Below, piece by piece: positions 13,801 through 15,795 of a stretch of 15,795 nt of DNA. The stretch lies in NCBI GenBank assembly GCA_003447785.1, contig DLYJ01000055.1, positions 1 through 15,795 on the forward strand, read 5' to 3'. A program made the position numbers and the translations under genes. A model generated the notes under the pieces. That model did no database searches. It was not told the DNA's origin and worked only from the letters and a program-made list of their open reading frames with translations. This stretch comes from Treponema sp. (lineage in GTDB: Bacteria; Spirochaetota; Spirochaetia; Treponematales; Treponemataceae). The stretch's first letter is position 1. Every line of letters begins with the position of its first letter.

Positions 13801-14845
13801 TCGGGTGGTTATGTGTTTCGTTTTTAAACTGTAAAAGCCACTGTTCAACTTCGTCCTTTCCTTCCGGATAAGGATTTCCGTCTTTGTCAGTTGTGTAATG
13901 AACGTCGATAAAGATTGAGCAGGCGTTGTTTTCTTCGCTTACTTCCATGTCATCGAGCATTCCGTGCTTACGCAGGTATTTGCCGCCGATTGTGGCCATA
14001 TCCATCAGTGTAAGCGGTTTGTCCTTTCGTTTTGCATACATTTCTGTATGCATTGCCTTGTAGTTTTCCAGCGACTGCTTGAAAAGTTTTGCATAAGGAC
14101 CTTTTTCGATTTTGATGTCTTTTAGTACAGTGTTGAATGTGGTGTGACGGCAGTGGTCAGACCAGTAAGTATCCAGAACGCGAATTTCTGTTTCGGTCGG
14201 ATCGCGTTTGATGGATTTAAAGTATTTCTGAAGGAACTGAATATCAGCAAGGTCCATTGCAAGACCCATTTTTGCGCGGTATTCGTCCAGTTTCTTTTTG
14301 TTGAATGAATTGAATCCTTCTACCACAGGAATGTCGCCCGGAACTTCAGACTTCATTTCCAGAGTTTCCGGAATTTTTGAATCGGTCAGTCTCGAATCAA
14401 CCGGGTTAATCAGGTATTTTTGAATTCTTGCAACTTCGTCTGCGCTTACATCGCCGGTCAAAATTACCATTTTTGCGCAGCGTACACGAGGAGGTTCAGT
14501 GCCCACAGTTGCTGTAGCGCGCATACTTTCTCTAAGCAGGGAAAGACACTGTTCAGCGCTGTCTGCACGCTGGTCGTACTGCCCCGGAAGGTATTCCCAT
14601 ACGATAACGGTTTCGCCGTCTTTTGCTGCTACTTCCGTGTAAGCAACGTTGTCGCTCTGCGGCTCAGAAAAAATTCGCAAAGCAGCTGCTTTAGACACGT
14701 CTTCGGAAGTGTTTTCGATGTCATAGCGGTTAAAATAACGCACTCCCTTTACAGAGGAAATGCCCAAAAATCCATTGATTTCTTCAAGGATGCTGTTTGC
14801 CTCGCTCTGAAAGCCAGGCTTGCGTTCTACATAAATACGAAACAT
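10817..14845 (-). CDS. purL: Phosphoribosylformylglycinamidine (FGAM) synthase, single-chain
   Basis: This enzyme makes FGAM from FGAR, glutamine and ATP, the fourth step of de novo purine synthesis, in the cytosol. It is a one-chain fusion of the synthase and glutaminase parts, of the clostridial/spirochaetal type (TIGR01857-like). From the ATG ending at 14845 it has 1342 residues: a PurS-like N-terminal part (MFRIYVERKPGF onward), a linker with DTYWSDHCRHTTF (about 225-237), the nucleotide/substrate motif NETHNHPTEIEPFGGAATC (342-360), a second synthase half, and a class I glutaminase domain from about 1065 with nucleophile Cys1169 in GICNGFQAL and catalytic His1301/Glu1303 in KMGHSER. An in-frame ATG ending at 14863 would add six residues, but it has no ribosome site, whereas GGA precedes the chosen one. 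No other purine gene is adjacent. Confidence 0.95.
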   Translation of the reverse strand: MFRIYVERKPGFQSEANSILEEINGFLGISSVKGVRYFNRYDIENTSEDVSKAAALRIFSEPQSDNVAYTEVAAKDGETVIVWEYLPGQYDQRADSAEQCLSLLRESMRATATVGTEPPRVRCAKMVILTGDVSADEVARIQKYLINPVDSRLTDSKIPETLEMKSEVPGDIPVVEGFNSFNKKKLDEYRAKMGLAMDLADIQFLQKYFKSIKRDPTETEIRVLDTYWSDHCRHTTFNTVLKDIKIEKGPYAKLFKQSLENYKAMHTEMYAKRKDKPLTLMDMATIGGKYLRKHGMLDDMEVSEENNACSIFIDVHYTTDKDGNPYPEGKDEVEQWLLQFKNETHNHPTEIEPFGGAATCIGGAIRDPLSGRSWVYQSMRVTGAGDPTVPMSETLHGKLPQLKLCREAAQGFSSYGNQIGLTTGQVTEIYHPGFVAKRMELGAVIAASPYKTVMRETPEPGDIIILLGGGTGRDGIGGATGSSKVHTEKSVTTAAAEVQKGNAVEERKIQRLFRNPEVSRMIRRSNDFGAGGVSVAVGELAPGLDINLDAVPKKYEGLNGTELAISESQERMAVVVRAGDVDKFIKYCNDENLNAVVVATVTDKNRLTMKWRGKTIVDIDRSFLDSAGAEHSAKAEIESPEENRRSPLVKPLDSVAEALGASRSATGESGSNVPSKEQIKNAFIADMSDLACCSQRGLQERFDGSIGASTVLFPFGGKYQGTPECAMSAKIPVISPRETSTVSLMAYGYDPRVAQWSAWHGAQTAILSSLAKITCIGGKATTSRMSYQEFFGRTVDKKTWGYPTAALLGSVDAQREMGCASIGGKDSMSGTFEHMNVPHTLVSFAVAHDEAKNVQSGPFKKGGSFIYLVQVPYSAELAPDWDTFKKNSDALYEANKAGKINAMYPVGAGGIAEAVVKMAFGNKIGAQITAIPSSATALGFHRNVNNTIADLFTPLYGSIIVETDDPKFESNGFVNTTVVKIGNTQKEPIISIAMTGLNPLPLTEIPLDELYDAWEGKLAKVFPPVSSAAKAKAGEKLPEWAVEKHASFASAKPAAPIVLDKSKAKPRVIIPVFPGTNCEYDMARAFNLAGADSKILVFRNRTPKDLEESLNALKAEIEQAQLVAFAGGFSAGDEPDGSGKFIANVIREKRIADAITAHLADKKLILGICNGFQALIKTGLVPFGKIMEPSADNPTLTFNDIHRHISRVVRTRVVSATSPWALDESVLIEKPHYVPVSHGEGKIYISETLAKELFKNGQVFTQYCDESGNPTMAEPDNPNGSAFAIEGLTSPDGLVLGKMGHSERTVGTDANGSSRDLIKNIAGNDDASSCQNLFRAGVRYYK

Positions 14846-14869
14846 TTTTCCATTGTAGTGCATTATTGA

Positions 14870-14907
14870 CTTGTATTCAATAAATGTACTTGTTACAATT
14901 AAAGCAA
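14870..14907 (-). promoter_or_regulatory. Candidate purL promoter(s)
   Basis: Two overlapping minus-strand solutions exist, both with 17-bp spacers: TTGTAA (14898-14893) with TACAAG (14875-14870), starting near 14863, and TTGCTT (14907-14902) with TTTATT (14884-14879), starting near 14872. Either leaves room for a short leader before the ATG at 14845 but hardly any before the one at 14863. I see no purine riboswitch in the short leader. Confidence 0.4.
14871..14899 (+). promoter_or_regulatory. Promoter of the Omp85-like gene, superimposed on the purL promoter
   Basis: TTGTAT (14871-14876), a 17-bp spacer and TACAAT (14894-14899) preceded by TGT form an extended -10 promoter on the plus strand. 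Its -35 coincides with the minus-strand TACAAG box and its -10 with the minus-strand TTGTAA box. Transcription would begin near 14906, about 30 nt before the start codon. Confidence 0.5.
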
Positions 14908-14935
14908 GATTCCAGAGATTACTGTTTTTTATAAA

Positions 14936-15795
14936 ATGTATTCAAAACGTTTATTTGCGGTTTTTTTATTATTTATCGCCTCAGCTCTCGCCTACACGGC
15001 TGAAATTCAAAAGATAAACGTTAAGGGACTTATCAAAACCAAAAAATCACACGTTCAGAAAATCCTGGAGCCTTTTTACGGAAGGGAAGCGACAGATGGC
15101 GTTCTGATGGAAATCGAGGGCGAACTTCAGGCAGAAGGCATTTTTGAAAGCGTCAAAGTTGAATACATAGACCAGACCCCTGATATTCTTGTTACCGTAA
15201 AAGAAAAAATCACCTTCATTCCGCTACCCTTTGTGTCCTATTCCGAAGGAAAGTGGGGCGGAGGCGGCATGCTCCTGAACATGAACGCCTTCGGCAACAA
15301 AACAACGGTCGTTGCAGGTGTAATTTATTCAGGCGGAAAACTTATCACGGTTCTCATACTTTCAAAACCACCGGTTGCTGTCGGCGATTACGGCGGCTCG
15401 TTTTTAACTTCCTACACAAATTTTGACAGCGAACTTACCGGCCTGAACGGAGACACCGCAGCCGACTACTCAATGAAGAGCGGCTGGTTAATGGGTACGG
15501 TTCAAAAAAAGATCGGAGAGGATTCAACTATTTCTCTCGGTCTGGGATATGAATTCAAAAAATTGAATGGAACTCTCCTTGGCCAGGATTTAAAGAACAA
15601 CTTTCAGCTGATCAATCTGAATCTCGGCTGGTCCCTGCAGATAGACGAATGGAACGGCTGGTTTTTGTCTTCAAAAGGTCTGTCGTTCAAAATTGACACG
15701 GGTTACAGCCCGACACACAGGGAATTCTGCCACACGGCAACCTGCGGAGCAACACTTCAGTTTCCCCTCACCCAACGCCTGAGGTTTGTGGGCGG
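14936..15795 (+). CDS. Omp85-superfamily outer-membrane protein (BamA/TamA-like), N-terminal part
   Basis: The frame runs open from the ATG at 14936 to the window end (286 complete codons). MYSKRLFAVFLLFIASALA is a signal peptide. Residues about 22-92 form one POTRA domain: EIQKINVKGLIKTKKSHVQKIL, then GVLMEIEGELQAEGIFESVKVEY and ILVTVKEK (strand-helix-helix-strand-strand, with 'I..I.v.G' and 'L...G.F..V.v'). The barrel begins about residue 95 (FIPLPFVSYSEGKWGGGGMLLNMNAFGNKTTV), a pattern like the first strands of Omp85 barrels. Members insert or export outer-membrane proteins. Bacterial BamA normally has five POTRA domains and TamA three, so this is a short form. No Shine-Dalgarno is seen at the start, but an in-frame TAA at 14900-14902 and the lack of another ATG fix it. 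Confidence 0.8.
   Translation, partial: MYSKRLFAVFLLFIASALAYTAEIQKINVKGLIKTKKSHVQKILEPFYGREATDGVLMEIEGELQAEGIFESVKVEYIDQTPDILVTVKEKITFIPLPFVSYSEGKWGGGGMLLNMNAFGNKTTVVAGVIYSGGKLITVLILSKPPVAVGDYGGSFLTSYTNFDSELTGLNGDTAADYSMKSGWLMGTVQKKIGEDSTISLGLGYEFKKLNGTLLGQDLKNNFQLINLNLGWSLQIDEWNGWFLSSKGLSFKIDTGYSPTHREFCHTATCGATLQFPLTQRLRFVG

Noticed and set aside
1..15795. tRNA, rRNA or known riboswitch classes
   Set aside because: I saw no cloverleaf with a T-loop motif, no rRNA signature and no recognisable riboswitch core on either strand by eye; a covariance-model scan would be decisive.

Overview
This window looks like chromosomal DNA of a host-associated spirochaete, most likely Treponema or a close relative. 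The clues are several spirochaete-style lipoproteins (signal peptides ending in an S-C lipobox), a tandem pair of TlyC/CorC-type CBS proteins, a one-chain clostridial/spirochaetal-type FGAM synthase, outer-membrane beta-barrel proteins and moderate-to-low GC. The assignment is inferred from protein style, not from a marker gene.

Left part (1-2210, plus strand): the last residues of an RluA-family pseudouridine synthase, an exported beta-barrel-like protein of unknown function, and a cytidylate-kinase-like protein with its own extended -10 promoter. A short convergent gap follows, holding stem-loops and two copies of a palindromic REP-like unit exactly 90 bp apart.

Minus-strand operon (6265 down to 2208): a promoter and a hairpin-rich leader of about 260 nt precede a thioredoxin-fold lipoprotein that has lost its CxxC cysteines. 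Two CNNM/CorC-type membrane proteins with CBS domains follow (12-bp gap, then an ATGA overlap). The operon looks devoted to envelope functions and possibly ion transport.

Accessory stretch (about 6230-9190, AT-rich): an IS256-family transposase remnant; an XRE repressor divergent from a lipoprotein with a BamE-like C-terminus, with four copies of an octamer (TGCCTATA) between them; a small exported protein; and a minus-strand cassette of three tiny genes joined by two 8-bp overlaps. The last gene of the cassette looks DUF4160-like and the first may be translated from a leaderless mRNA.

Right part (9193-15795): a large lipoprotein of unknown function with a very good extended -10 promoter, then purL. 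Beyond purL, read divergently from an almost superimposed promoter, is the start of an Omp85 (BamA/TamA-like) protein with one POTRA domain, which runs off the window.

A stem-loop family whose loop is conserved while its stem varies recurs at 8180, 9023 and 10725. Two copies are 43-nt identical and are placed as terminators of the 480-residue lipoprotein gene and of purL. The most unusual items are this stem-loop family, the four-site operator and the three-gene overlapping cassette.
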